DNA from: Lipingzhangella halophila
GTDB lineage: Bacteria; Actinomycetota; Actinomycetes; Streptosporangiales; Streptosporangiaceae
Assembly: GCF_014203805.1 (NCBI RefSeq)
Contig: NZ_JACHJT010000002.1
Coordinates: 186,001 to 250,000 of the forward strand
Direction of reading: 5' to 3'
Length of the DNA stretch: 64,000 nucleotides
Below the pieces are notes generated by a model that saw only the letters and a list, made by a program, of their open reading frames with translations, was not told the origin of the DNA and made no database searches. The stretch's first letter is position 1, and each line of letters opens with the position of its first letter. Position numbers and translations under genes: made by a program. Shown here one piece after another: positions 8,343 through 16,772 of this stretch.

Positions 8343-8495
8343 ATGCGCCTGGACACCACCCGCGGCGGCGGAACCCCCACCGCCATCCCGGAGGAGGACC
8401 TCGCGGAGCTCCCGGACCTCGGTCCGGGGTTCAACGACACCCTCGTCTGGCAGCAGGAGGTCGCCCGGCTCGCCCTCGCCGGCCTCGATATTTGA
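8343..8495 (+). CDS. Small ORF, 50 codons, unrecognised (possibly a truncated gene)
   Basis: ATG to TGA with 47 of 50 third codon positions G or C, which matches real genes here. The protein is acidic and ends in LALAGLDI. The same frame is open upstream to a TGA at 8289 and the residues there also look natural, so this may be the 3' end of a gene that lost its start. No family recognised; it is convergent with the serpin-like gene. Confidence 0.35.
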   Translation: MRLDTTRGGGTPTAIPEEDLAELPDLGPGFNDTLVWQQEVARLALAGLDI

Positions 8496-8534
8496 CCACG
8501 TCCGGCACCGTTCGGATCATCACGGCGCGGGGGC

Positions 8535-9749
8535 TCACCACGCCGCGGCACGGGCGTCCGGCCAGTCCCGCGGTTCGGCGACCCAGCCGGCGAGCAGGAC
8601 GAGCCCGCTGGGCCGGTGCGTGGCCAGGAAACCGAACGGCCGGTCGATGCGGACACTCAGCTCGTACGCCGTGCCCGCGGAGCCCCCCATCGGGAACGCC
8701 CCCGCGGTAGTGACCGCGGCCGCCGTGAATCCCTCCGCGCTGAAGTCGGCGGTGGCATCCTGCCGAGCCTGGCCGATGCCTAAGGGGAACTCGCTGATCC
8801 GGGGAAAGTGCCCGTGTGCCGCGAGGGTGGAGACCGCGGCGAGACCGAACAGCTCCGCGCGTTCCAGGAGGTCATGCTGGGCAGAGACGGTGAAGCGCGT
8901 GGTCGTGACGGTCAGAACGGGCTCCGGGCTGAAAGCGGCGACCTGCCGCAGTTCCACACCCGGAGCCCCGCGGACCCGACGCGCCTTCAGCAGGTCGGCT
9001 CCGCGGCGCACGCGGTGGCGGCCGTTGAACGTCTCGATCCCAGCGGTGACGACATCGTTCGGCGCGCGGCCGGCCTTCCCCACCAGAAGGTGCACGTCGA
9101 GGTCATCCTCCCCCTCCACGGTGACCAGCGTGACCGCTCCCGACGAGGTCGCGGCGACGGCGAGCTGGTCAAGATCGCCTGTACTGCGCCTGAGGGCCGA
9201 TATGGGGCGTTCGCGTGCGGCCCACGGCCCGTCCTTCGGAAGGTGCGCCACATCGTCGAACGGCGTGCGCCACCGCGTCCGGATGCTCAGCGCGGTCGCC
9301 AGCACCAGCAGAGTGTCGGGATCGACGCTGATCGGCATCCGGGTCAGCCGCCCATCGGTATGCCGTCGCACCCACTCGTCCAACCGGGCCTGGTCGGTGG
9401 CGGTATCTCCGGCCAGCTCACCCTGAGCTGTGCTGGGGACGGTGTCGCGCCACCAGGGGTCGATCAAAAGATCGGCGCGCGCCCACACGCCCAGAGCCGC
9501 GCGGGTCGAGGCGCTTGCGGCGACGAGGTCCAGCAGCTCGCACGCGTGCCGTTCGGCACCGTCGGTGTCGACGCCCGCGGCCGCCGCCAGCTCGCGCCGG
9601 CCGGCACCGTCCGCGGCTGCGGCCAGAAGTGCCAAGAGCGGCCACAATCCGGCGCCCGAAAGTGCGGTCGACGTGTCGGTGCTGGTGCCTTCAGCCGCCA
9701 CCCACCGGGCCGTCAGAGTGTTGGCGGCGCGCACTGCCTCACCTGTCAT
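8535..9749 (-). CDS. Serpin-family protein
   Basis: 404 residues from an ATG with GGTGGAG upstream. The N-terminal helix region STALSGAGLWPLLALLAAAA resembles serpin helices A and B. The C-terminus carries the reactive-loop hinge (FSAEGFTAAAVTTAG) followed by IDRPFGFLATHRPSGLVLL and AGWV, which corresponds to the serpin signature in strands 4B and 5B. Small residues at the hinge fit an inhibitory serpin, but the P1 residue cannot be placed. No signal peptide is evident, suggesting a cytoplasmic protease inhibitor, or a non-inhibitory member. It is divergent from the VOC gene. Confidence 0.75.
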   Translation of the reverse strand: MTGEAVRAANTLTARWVAAEGTSTDTSTALSGAGLWPLLALLAAAADGAGRRELAAAAGVDTDGAERHACELLDLVAASASTRAALGVWARADLLIDPWWRDTVPSTAQGELAGDTATDQARLDEWVRRHTDGRLTRMPISVDPDTLLVLATALSIRTRWRTPFDDVAHLPKDGPWAARERPISALRRSTGDLDQLAVAATSSGAVTLVTVEGEDDLDVHLLVGKAGRAPNDVVTAGIETFNGRHRVRRGADLLKARRVRGAPGVELRQVAAFSPEPVLTVTTTRFTVSAQHDLLERAELFGLAAVSTLAAHGHFPRISEFPLGIGQARQDATADFSAEGFTAAAVTTAGAFPMGGSAGTAYELSVRIDRPFGFLATHRPSGLVLLAGWVAEPRDWPDARAAAW

Positions 9750-9903
9750 GGGAACTCCACCATCGACTGCTCTTCTCTCGGATCTCCCGCACTTTCGCAC
9801 CATGCGGCGGCACGGCGCAGCAGTGTGACCGGTACCGGCACCGGAAGAGGCGGCACGGCCGTACGGGCGGTACGTCAACCGCCGTCCTGTAGGCTCCGCG
9901 GTC

Positions 9904-10296
9904 ATGCGGATCGACCTGGTCACGATCATCGTTGACGACTACGACCACGCCATCGGGTTCTTCGTCGATACCCTGGGGTTCGACCTGGTGGAGGACTCGC
10001 CGTCGCGGACCAACGACGGCCGGCCGAAGCGGTGGGTGGTCGTCCGCCCTCCGGGCGGGGAAACGGGCATCCTGCTCGCCCGCGCGGACGGTACGGAGCA
10101 GTCCGCCGCTGTCGGAAACCAGATCGCCGGCCGGGTCGGGTTCTTTCTGCGGGTCGACGACTTCGACGCCGCCCACGAACGCATGGTGGCCGCCGGCGTC
10201 GAGTTCGTGACCGTTCCGCGCACCGAGCCCTACGGGCGGGTCGCCGTGTTCACCGACATCGCCGGCAACCGCTGGGACCTGCTCGGCCCACCGTGA
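9904..10296 (+). CDS. VOC (glyoxalase/bleomycin-resistance fold) family protein
   Basis: 130 residues with the paired beta-alpha-beta-beta-beta layout: DLVTIIVDDYDHAIGFFVDT and LGFDLVEDS in the first half, VGFFLRVDDFDAAHERMVAA and VFTDIAGNRWDLLGP in the second. VOC proteins include glyoxalases, dioxygenases and antibiotic-binding proteins; this short single unit is an uncharacterised glyoxalase-like member. The ATG at 9904 lies inside the 5' extension of the opposite serpin frame, supporting the shorter serpin start. Confidence 0.88.
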   Translation: MRIDLVTIIVDDYDHAIGFFVDTLGFDLVEDSPSRTNDGRPKRWVVVRPPGGETGILLARADGTEQSAAVGNQIAGRVGFFLRVDDFDAAHERMVAAGVEFVTVPRTEPYGRVAVFTDIAGNRWDLLGPP

Positions 10297-10310
10297 GCCC
10301 GGCGGTGGGC
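10286..10310. terminator. Hairpin between convergent VOC and ligase genes
   Basis: GCCCACCG and CGGTGGGC form an 8-bp stem spanning the VOC stop codon, 12 bases before the end of the convergent ligase gene. A short bidirectional terminator is plausible. Confidence 0.4.
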
Positions 10311-10321
10311 GCACTGGCGGG

Positions 10322-11815
10322 TCAGCTGGAGCGCGTGCCGGAAGGGCGCGTGTAACGGTGTTTGACGCCGACGGGGAAATACTCCGGGTCGCCGGCCGGG
10401 AGCAGGGCCGTGTGCGGGAGCTGGCGCTCGGGGGGCACGTAGTTCGCGAACTCGCTGTTGAGGCGGAGCAGCTGGTCCCGGACCGACTCAGCGACCGTCC
10501 GTTGCCGGTCCACCGTGGGCTCCTCGCCGGGCGCCAGTTCGACGACGAGCCGCAACTGCCGGTCGCTGTCGGCGTCCTCCGCGGTCTCCAGGACGAACTT
10601 TCCGGTGACCCAGGCGCTCACCTCCGCCTGTTCCAGCCCCACCGTGACGTTCTCCGGGTAGATGTTCGCTCCGAAGTAGGACACGGTGAACTGGGACCGG
10701 CCGAACACGTACGCGAAAGGCAGCCGCCGGGCGGAGCCCACCTCGTCGGGACCAAGGTCGAGGCCGTGGCGCGCGCAGAACGCGAGCATGTCGCCGTAGG
10801 AGACCAGTCCCCCCTCGTCGGCGATGTGGTACCGGATCAGCGGCACGCCGTTGTCCCCGGAGAACAGCAGCGTCCCCTCGTGGGTCTCGAAGTACCGGTG
10901 GGTGGGGTCGTACTGGACCAGGGTCGGCAGCCGCGACTCGCCGAACAGCTCCCGCGCGGCGCCGGGGTTGGCGGCCAGGAACCGGCGGACACGTACCGAC
11001 AGCGGTGTCTCGTGGCCGAGCACACCGGCGTCCGCGGTTCCGTACAGGGCCGCTGAGTCGTGGTCGGGGTCGGTCATTCCCGACCGCTGGCCCACCAGGG
11101 CGCGCCACTCCTCGCTGAACACCTCTCCGGCCAGCACCAGCTTGAGGGAGTAGCGCGCCCACTCCACTCCGGCGGCGGGTCCGCTGTCGATCACGTCCTT
11201 GACGAACGGGGGGTACCCGAGGAGCACCACCTGGTCGACATGCGGCCCCAGCTCGGGGATCACCCGCAGGATCTCGGCCTTGTTGTTGCCCGGAGCCACC
11301 ACCGTGACCGGGTACCCCTTGGCCGCCAGGTGGCGGACACAGGCTGTGGTGTACAGCCCGCCCACCCAGGTGCCCAGCGGAAAGCACACCACCGCGAGCG
11401 TGCTTCGCTGGTCTGCTGCGAAGCTGTCGGCGAACACCCGCTCGAACTGGGTGGCCACGCTCAGCTCGTCGGTCAAGAAGCGCGGCCAGAATGTGGGCTG
11501 GCCGGTGGAGCCGGAGGACACCGCCACCATGTCGCACCCGTCCATCCGGCCGTCGCGGCACAGTTGCGGCAGCGGGTAGCGGCGGTGGTAGTTCTCCTTC
11601 GAGAGCAGCGGGAGCTGCCGAAAGTCGGTGAACGACCGCACGGTGTCCGGGTCGACATTGTTGGCTCGCAGGAAGTGGCGGTATGCCGGTACCGAGTCCG
11701 CGACCCGGTGGAAGAGGTCGACAACGTGCGCCTCGGGGTCGTCGGGCGCTGGCGGCCGGGTACTGAAGAACTCGCGCAGGGCGGCCACAACCAGGTCGGG
11801 GCGGTCGGCGTCCAT
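10322..11815 (-). CDS. AMP-forming ligase, phenylacetate-CoA ligase (PaaK)-like
   Basis: 497 residues. The adenylate-forming P-loop is SSGSTGQPTFWPR (near residue 97), with further family features ALYGTADAGVLG and the C-terminal NIYPENV segment. PaaK-like enzymes activate aryl or other carboxylates as CoA thioesters, or feed an acyl group to biosynthetic partners. No CoA-pathway neighbours are present, so the substrate is unknown. The ATG at 11815 lacks a clear ribosome binding site; the open frame upstream of it is not protein-like. Confidence 0.82.
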   Translation of the reverse strand: MDADRPDLVVAALREFFSTRPPAPDDPEAHVVDLFHRVADSVPAYRHFLRANNVDPDTVRSFTDFRQLPLLSKENYHRRYPLPQLCRDGRMDGCDMVAVSSGSTGQPTFWPRFLTDELSVATQFERVFADSFAADQRSTLAVVCFPLGTWVGGLYTTACVRHLAAKGYPVTVVAPGNNKAEILRVIPELGPHVDQVVLLGYPPFVKDVIDSGPAAGVEWARYSLKLVLAGEVFSEEWRALVGQRSGMTDPDHDSAALYGTADAGVLGHETPLSVRVRRFLAANPGAARELFGESRLPTLVQYDPTHRYFETHEGTLLFSGDNGVPLIRYHIADEGGLVSYGDMLAFCARHGLDLGPDEVGSARRLPFAYVFGRSQFTVSYFGANIYPENVTVGLEQAEVSAWVTGKFVLETAEDADSDRQLRLVVELAPGEEPTVDRQRTVAESVRDQLLRLNSEFANYVPPERQLPHTALLPAGDPEYFPVGVKHRYTRPSGTRSS

Positions 11816-12064
11816 GCGCCGAGCGTACCGGCCCGGCCTTCGGTCGGGGGCGTGTTCGTACGGGCGGCCCCGCTCAGGAATTCCGGGCCGGGGTCCACTG
11901 TTATGGGGTGTGGGTTCGGCGCGGTAATAAGTGTCCCCGGGCTCCAACAATTTGCCTTCGCGGAATACCGCGCCCTGCCACCCCCGGGTGGCGGGCGGTC
12001 TCGGAACCACGTTGTGCCACGCGCCGAGAGGCGACCGCCGCGTCGAACCCCCAGACCAGTGAGA

Positions 12065-12094
12065 GGCCCCAGCGAGCACCGGCTCGCTGGGGCC
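12065..12094. terminator. 13-bp hairpin terminator after TetR gene
   Basis: GGCCCCAGCGAGC and GCTCGCTGGGGCC pair perfectly around ACCG, just beyond the stop of the minus-strand TetR gene at 12120. The remainder of 11816-12119 shows nothing else recognisable. Confidence 0.75.
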
Positions 12095-12119
12095 CGCTGC
12101 TGTGGGCGGCCGCCGCTGG

Positions 12120-12791
12120 CTAGGTGTCGCGTCGCGTCTTGATCCCCGCCACCACCAGATCCAGCACCTGGTCAAAGTAGGTGTTCTCCACGGCGAGCGC
12201 GTCCGGCACCGACACCGCGGCGGCCAGGGCGTCATCGTGCGCGCCCGAGGGACCTGACCTCATCGCGCGCATCGCGACAGCCGACGTGGCCGCGCCGAGG
12301 ATCTGGTTGGAAACCGCCCGGATCGCCACCGCCTGCGTCTCCTCCCCGCAGCCGCACTCGTGCAGCGCGACGATGACCCGCCGCGACAGGGCGACCGCGT
12401 TCGGGCCGATCAGTGGCCGGGAGCCGGCGAACTCCGCCGCCCAGGTATGGGCGATCAGCGCCGCGTAGAACCGACGGGCGGTCTCCTTGACCGCGGTGTC
12501 CCAGGGTACGTCCGGGCCTGGGAGAACCGCGGCGGCCTCGGCCAGGATCTCGTCCACGGCCAGGTCCACGAGGTCCTCGCGGCGTTGCACGTACCAGTAG
12601 AGGCTCGTCGCGTGCACCCCGAGCTCGGCGGCGACCTTGCGCATCGTCAGCGCGGAGGCGCCGTCGCGGTCGAGCAGCGCGATCGTCGCGGCGACGATGC
12701 GCTCGCGGCTGAGCGCGGGCTGGGATCTGCGCCCCCTCTGCGGTCGGTGGAAGACGCTGTCGAACTGCTGGCCGGGTTGTGGGTCATCCAT
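12120..12791 (-). CDS. TetR-family regulator with TetR_C-type domain
   Basis: 223 residues. The helix-turn-helix lies at about residues 28-75: RERIVAATIALLDRDGASAL, then MRKVAAELGVHATSLYWYVQ. The long C-terminal domain matches the tetracycline-repressor C-terminal class. The gene is divergent from the CPBP protease gene with a 19-bp palindrome between them, so it probably represses both itself and the protease. The inducer is unknown. Confidence 0.92.
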   Translation of the reverse strand: MDDPQPGQQFDSVFHRPQRGRRSQPALSRERIVAATIALLDRDGASALTMRKVAAELGVHATSLYWYVQRREDLVDLAVDEILAEAAAVLPGPDVPWDTAVKETARRFYAALIAHTWAAEFAGSRPLIGPNAVALSRRVIVALHECGCGEETQAVAIRAVSNQILGAATSAVAMRAMRSGPSGAHDDALAAAVSVPDALAVENTYFDQVLDLVVAGIKTRRDT

Positions 12792-12818
12792 TCCAACAGA
12801 ATACTCGGAATCATACTT

Positions 12819-12837
12819 TGTTGGATGATATCCAACA
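12819..12837. promoter_or_regulatory. TetR operator, 19-bp palindrome
   Basis: TGTTGGAT-GAT-ATCCAACA has perfect 8-bp arms. It sits 28 bp upstream of the TetR start and 5-17 bp upstream of the possible CPBP starts, so it must overlap both promoters. A partial copy (TTCCAACAGA) lies at 12791-12800. Confidence 0.75.
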
Positions 12838-12841
12838 GTGT

Positions 12842-13717
12842 ATGTTTCTCCGTATGGCTACTCACTTCGCACCAACACGACCGCACCCCTCCGCACCCGC
12901 AGCCGACCCGGCGCGCACGACGACCCTTGCGCCGCGCGGCCTCACCGCCTTCTTCCTGATCGCCTTCGCTTTCTCCTGGACCGTCTGGTGGGCCGGCTCC
13001 CTCCTGATCGCGGGCGGCAACCCGATGCCTGCCGTGATCATCGGCAGTTTCGGGCCGATGGTGGCGGCGGTAAGCGTCACCGGGGCCACCCAGGGATGGT
13101 CCGGGGTGGGCGCCCTCTTGCGGCGCTACGCCCCCCGACGCAGGGGCGGGTTCACGCCCTACGCGATCGCGGTGGTGGTCGTCCTGGCCATCGCGGCCTC
13201 CGCGACATTCCCGGTGTTCCTGCAGGAAACATCAGTGGACAGCGCCGCACTGGGTGCGGCCCTGCCGCTGCTGCCCGCCCAGTTCCTGCTCATCGCGCTG
13301 GCCGGCGGCGGCAACGAGGAGCTGGGGTGGCGGGGCTTCGCGCTCCCCCGTCTCCAGGGCGCCCTTTCCCCGCTGGCGGCGAACCTGGTGCTCGGATTGA
13401 CCTGGGCGGTCTGGCACGCCCCGCTGGCCGCCATGGCGGGCACCGCCCAGTCGGACATGTACTTCCCCGCCTACGCCCTGCTCTGCGTCGGTCTCACGGT
13501 CGTGCTCGGCTACATCTTCAACTCCGCCCGCGGCGGCGTGTTCGCCACAGTGATCGCGCACGCCGCGATCAACGTCGTCTCAAGCCTCAAGGCCGCCGCG
13601 GTGGGCGACCCCGCCGGGCCGGGCGAGGTCGCGCTCGTCGCCCTCGTCGCGGTGGTCCTCGTGGTCGCGACCCGCGGCCGCCTGGGGGCGCGCCAGCCAA
13701 ACGACGCCGAGCGCTAG
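12842..13717 (+). CDS. CPBP-family intramembrane metalloprotease (CAAX protease-like)
   Basis: 291 residues with about eight hydrophobic segments. The Abi/CPBP motifs are present: EELGWRGFALPRLQ (the EExxxR motif), then WHAPLA, then HAAINVV, which together form the intramembrane metal site. Roles known for the family include prenyl-protein processing, bacteriocin immunity and stress signalling. Starts at 12842 or 12854 both lack a ribosome binding site and follow the operator within a few bases, consistent with a leaderless transcript. Control by the divergent TetR is inferred. Confidence 0.88.
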   Translation: MFLRMATHFAPTRPHPSAPAADPARTTTLAPRGLTAFFLIAFAFSWTVWWAGSLLIAGGNPMPAVIIGSFGPMVAAVSVTGATQGWSGVGALLRRYAPRRRGGFTPYAIAVVVVLAIAASATFPVFLQETSVDSAALGAALPLLPAQFLLIALAGGGNEELGWRGFALPRLQGALSPLAANLVLGLTWAVWHAPLAAMAGTAQSDMYFPAYALLCVGLTVVLGYIFNSARGGVFATVIAHAAINVVSSLKAAAVGDPAGPGEVALVALVAVVLVVATRGRLGARQPNDAER

Positions 13718-13738
13718 AAAACTCCACGGCCAACCACC

Positions 13739-13767
13739 ACCGGTGGGCGGAACAACCGCCCACCGGT
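13739..13767. terminator. Bidirectional 12-bp hairpin
   Basis: ACCGGTGGGCGG and CCGCCCACCGGT pair perfectly with loop AACAA between the convergent CPBP and MFS genes. Confidence 0.75.
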
Positions 13768-13810
13768 ACACGCGTCGGCAAAGAGACAGTGCGGCCGTAC
13801 GGGCACTACG

Positions 13811-15013
13811 TCAACCGTCTCCGCTGGGCTCTCGCGCCGTCGTGGTGGAGCGCGCCAGCGGGCTCAGGGCCAGCCCCAGCGCCATCGACAGGGCAGCGGC
13901 GAGTGGGACGAGACCGACACCCGAGGCGGTCACGGCCCCACCCACCGTCCCACCCAGGGCCGCCCCCACGTAGACGGAGCTGCTGTGGACCGCCATCGCC
14001 TGTGCCGCGGTTCGGGCGCCAACCCGGTCGAGCATCAGGGCCTGCAGGGTCGGTGGCACCGCCCACGCGGCGGCCGACCAGAGCACCAGCAGGACGGTGG
14101 CGAAGGGGACGGGAACCGGGCGCGCGAGCCAGAGCAGCGCGAACGCGGACATCGCCGCACAGAAGAGCATCCCGGCGGCGAGGAACGCGGGCACCGCCCC
14201 GAAGCGGTCCACGAGCCGACCGGAGGCACGCGTGCCGAGAAGCCCACCGATCCCCGAGCACACCAGGAGCACCGCGAGCAGGCCCGGGGTGACACCCGCG
14301 AGTCCCGCCAGCACCACCGAGATGTAGGTCTGGAAGGCGAGGTTTCCCGCCACCGTGAGCACTGTGATGAGGAGGATGGCGGCGACGGCCCGGTTCAGCA
14401 TGGGACGGAGCAGGGTACCGATCGAGCGTTCCTCGTCCTGAGCGTCGGACACCGCGCCGGGCAGTGCGCGGACGAGAACCAGGGCGGCCACGCCGAGCAG
14501 CCCACCGAAGACGAACGTCGCCCGCCAGTCGAGGGTTGCTCCGATCCACGTTCCCGCGGGGACGCCGACCAGGATCGCGCCGGTCAGGCCGGTCATGACC
14601 GTGGCCAGGTAGCGCCCTCTTCGCCCGGACGGAGCACCGGTGCTGGCAGCCGCCAACGCGCAGGGCAGGACGACCGCCGCGGCCAACGCCGCGATGACCC
14701 GAAGCGCCACGAGGGCGGGGAAGGAACCGGCGAGCGGCACCGCGAAGTTCGCCGCCGAGAAGACGGCGAGGGACCCGAGCAGCGCGGTTCTCAGCGGTAC
14801 CCGGGAGAGCAGGAACGCCCAGAGTGGTGCGGTGAGGGCGTAGACGAGAGAGTAGATGGTCACGAGCTGGCCGGCCGCGGCCTCCGAGACATCCAGGTCG
14901 GAAGCGATGGCGGGGAGGACCCCGATGATGATGAAGTCATCCGTCTGGACGGCGAAAGCCGCCAGTGTCAGCGCGGCGAGCCACACGGGGGGTCGTCGGG
15001 AGTTGTTCCACAC
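13811..15013 (-). CDS. MFS transporter, drug/arabinose efflux (AraJ-like) type
   Basis: 400 residues with twelve hydrophobic segments. It starts at GTG only four bases from the operator palindrome, so the mRNA is likely leaderless. The first half shows the DHA1 pattern VQTDDFIIIGVLPAIASDLD in helix 1 and its loop, and VPAGTWIGATLDWRATFVFG in the helix 5 antiporter-like motif. An efflux role for a small molecule sensed by the divergent TetR regulator is likely (inference). Confidence 0.88.
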   Translation of the reverse strand: MWNNSRRPPVWLAALTLAAFAVQTDDFIIIGVLPAIASDLDVSEAAAGQLVTIYSLVYALTAPLWAFLLSRVPLRTALLGSLAVFSAANFAVPLAGSFPALVALRVIAALAAAVVLPCALAAASTGAPSGRRGRYLATVMTGLTGAILVGVPAGTWIGATLDWRATFVFGGLLGVAALVLVRALPGAVSDAQDEERSIGTLLRPMLNRAVAAILLITVLTVAGNLAFQTYISVVLAGLAGVTPGLLAVLLVCSGIGGLLGTRASGRLVDRFGAVPAFLAAGMLFCAAMSAFALLWLARPVPVPFATVLLVLWSAAAWAVPPTLQALMLDRVGARTAAQAMAVHSSSVYVGAALGGTVGGAVTASGVGLVPLAAALSMALGLALSPLARSTTTAREPSGDG

Positions 15014-15017
15014 CGCG

Positions 15018-15041
15018 TTAGGGTAACAACTGTTACCCTAA
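15018..15041. promoter_or_regulatory. TetR operator, 24-bp near-perfect palindrome
   Basis: TTAGGGTAACA-AC-TGTTACCCTAA has perfect 11-bp arms, extending to GC...GC with one mismatch. It separates the GTG start of the MFS pump from the TetR gene, the classic arrangement of a self-regulated efflux pair. Confidence 0.85.
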
Positions 15042-15077
15042 TGCTTGACCCAGGCGAGAGAAGGAGACACCCCGCGC

Positions 15078-15677
15078 ATGCCCAGGACCGCTGATCCGCG
15101 ACGGCGACGCGAGGTCGTGGACGCGGTGATCACGCAGCTCACCCACACGGGCATCGCGAACGTCTCGCTGCGCGCCCTCGCCGAAGGGTTGGGCCAGAGC
15201 ACGCGTGTGCTGACCCACCACTTCCCCGACAAGAGCGCCCTCCTCTGGGCGGTCCTGGAGCGGCTCGACGAACTGCAGCACACGGCACTGCGCTCCACCC
15301 CGGGATGGGACGACCCCTCGACGCCCGTGTCCCACATCGTTCGGGCGGCCTGGGAACGAAACATGAGGCCGGACGAGATCGCCATGACGCGCCTCATCCG
15401 CGAGATCGAGGGACTGGCCGCCGGCGGAAGGCTTCCCGCCGCCGTCCCGGGCTTCGTGCGCGGCCGCGCCGAGTTCGTCGCCTCCTGCCTGGTCGTTCGA
15501 GGAGTGCCCAACGAAGCTGCCATGGTCCAGGCGAGCCTGCTCAACGCGGCCTTCAGTGGCCTCGAAGGCGACTACCTCATCACCGGCGATCAGGAGCGGG
15601 CCGAGGCCGCGCTCGACAACCTGTGCGCCTGGATCGACACCTACGTTGGGCACTCCCACTCCTCCCGCCCGCGCTGA
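15078..15677 (+). CDS. TetR-family regulator of the divergent MFS pump
   Basis: 199 residues from an ATG with AAGGAG upstream. The helix-turn-helix spans about residues 10-55 (VSLRALAEGLGQSTRVLTHH). The C-terminal ligand domain is not class-specific. The divergent layout and the palindrome immediately upstream imply repression of the pump and of itself. Confidence 0.9.
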   Translation: MPRTADPRRRREVVDAVITQLTHTGIANVSLRALAEGLGQSTRVLTHHFPDKSALLWAVLERLDELQHTALRSTPGWDDPSTPVSHIVRAAWERNMRPDEIAMTRLIREIEGLAAGGRLPAAVPGFVRGRAEFVASCLVVRGVPNEAAMVQASLLNAAFSGLEGDYLITGDQERAEAALDNLCAWIDTYVGHSHSSRPR

Positions 15678-15681
15678 GGTG

Positions 15682-15765
15682 TCCGCTTCGCGCCCTACGC
15701 GATCGCGGTGGTTGTCGTGCTCGCCGTCGCGGTCGCTACGGCGTCCCCGATGGACCCGAACATGG
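15682..15765 (+). pseudogene. Fragment of a CPBP-type protease gene
   Basis: In one frame this reads GVRFAPYAIAVVVVLAVAVA, nearly the same as GGFTPYAIAVVVVLAIAASA inside the intact CPBP gene (about 13147-13206). DNA identity is high over about 45 bases, then the reading passes into non-CPBP sequence. It is probably the relic of a second copy, left between the TetR and WYL genes. Confidence 0.5.
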
Positions 15766-15803
15766 CGACGCATCCGGGGTCCTGCCGGCCCTAACCTGGA
15801 GCT

Positions 15804-16772
15804 GTGCGTGCGGAGCGGTTGGTGGCGCTGGTGTTCACCCTGCAGAGTCGGCGCAACGCGACTATCGCGGAACTGGCGGAGTCGCTCGGGGTCTCCGAGC
15901 GGACCATGCACCGCGACGTCGCCGCACTGCGGGATCTCGGCGTTCCGGTGTGGACCGAAGCCGGGCGCAACGGCGGCATCCGCCTCGTCGACGGGTGGCG
16001 CACCCGGATCGACGGGCTCACCTCGCGGGAGGCCGTCGCGCTCTTCGCCATGGGCGCTCCGCGGGCGCTCGCCGAGCTCGGGCTCGGCACCGCGGTCTCC
16101 GCGGCGCACGCCAAGGTCTCGGCCACCCTGCCGGCGCCGCTGCGCGAGCAGGCGCAGCACATCTCCGAGCGGTTCCACCTGGACGCCCCGGCGTGGTTCC
16201 GCCGCTCGGAGGAGACCGAGCACCTGGCCGGAATGGCCCGCGCGGTGTGGGAGCAGCGGCGCCTGCGGGTGAGCTACCGCCGCAGCGACCGCACCGTCGA
16301 ACGCGAGCTGGACCCGCTCGGTCTGGTGCTCAAGGCCGGGGTGTGGTATCTCGTGGCCCGCGCGGACGGCAACCTGCGCACCTACCGCGTCAGCCGCGTT
16401 ACCGGCACCGAGGAACTCGACGATCACTTCGAACGGCCGGCCGGGTTCGACCTCGCGGGCTGGTGGGAGCACTCCTCGGCGCAGTTCGAGAAGTCACTGC
16501 AGCGCGTCCCGGTTCGGGTGCGGTTGGGTCCCTTCGGCGCCCGCTCCCTGCCCGCGCTCATCGACACCGACCTCGCAGTCTCGGCCCTCGACAACGCCGG
16601 CCCGCCGGACACCGAGGGGTGGCGCGAGGTCGAGCTGCCGCTGGAGGAGGACTCCCAGATCGCGGCCGGGCAGCTTCTCGCCCTCGGAACCGACGTCGAG
16701 GTCATCGGGCCGCCCGCCGTGCGGGCGGCGTTCGCCGACACCGCACGGCGGATGGCCGACCGTCACCGGTAA
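15804..16772 (+). CDS. WYL-domain transcriptional regulator (YafY/PafC-like)
   Basis: 322 residues from GTG. An N-terminal HTH_11-type helix-turn-helix (ATIAELAESLGVSERTMHRD, about residues 19-38) precedes the WYL domain, whose key stretch is ELDPLGLVLKAGVWYLVARA near 172-191, and a WCX-like C-terminus. WYL regulators respond to ligands or single-stranded DNA and control varied stress genes. The last 10 bp overlap the end of the convergent SDR gene. Confidence 0.9.
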   Translation: MRAERLVALVFTLQSRRNATIAELAESLGVSERTMHRDVAALRDLGVPVWTEAGRNGGIRLVDGWRTRIDGLTSREAVALFAMGAPRALAELGLGTAVSAAHAKVSATLPAPLREQAQHISERFHLDAPAWFRRSEETEHLAGMARAVWEQRRLRVSYRRSDRTVERELDPLGLVLKAGVWYLVARADGNLRTYRVSRVTGTEELDDHFERPAGFDLAGWWEHSSAQFEKSLQRVPVRVRLGPFGARSLPALIDTDLAVSALDNAGPPDTEGWREVELPLEEDSQIAAGQLLALGTDVEVIGPPAVRAAFADTARRMADRHR

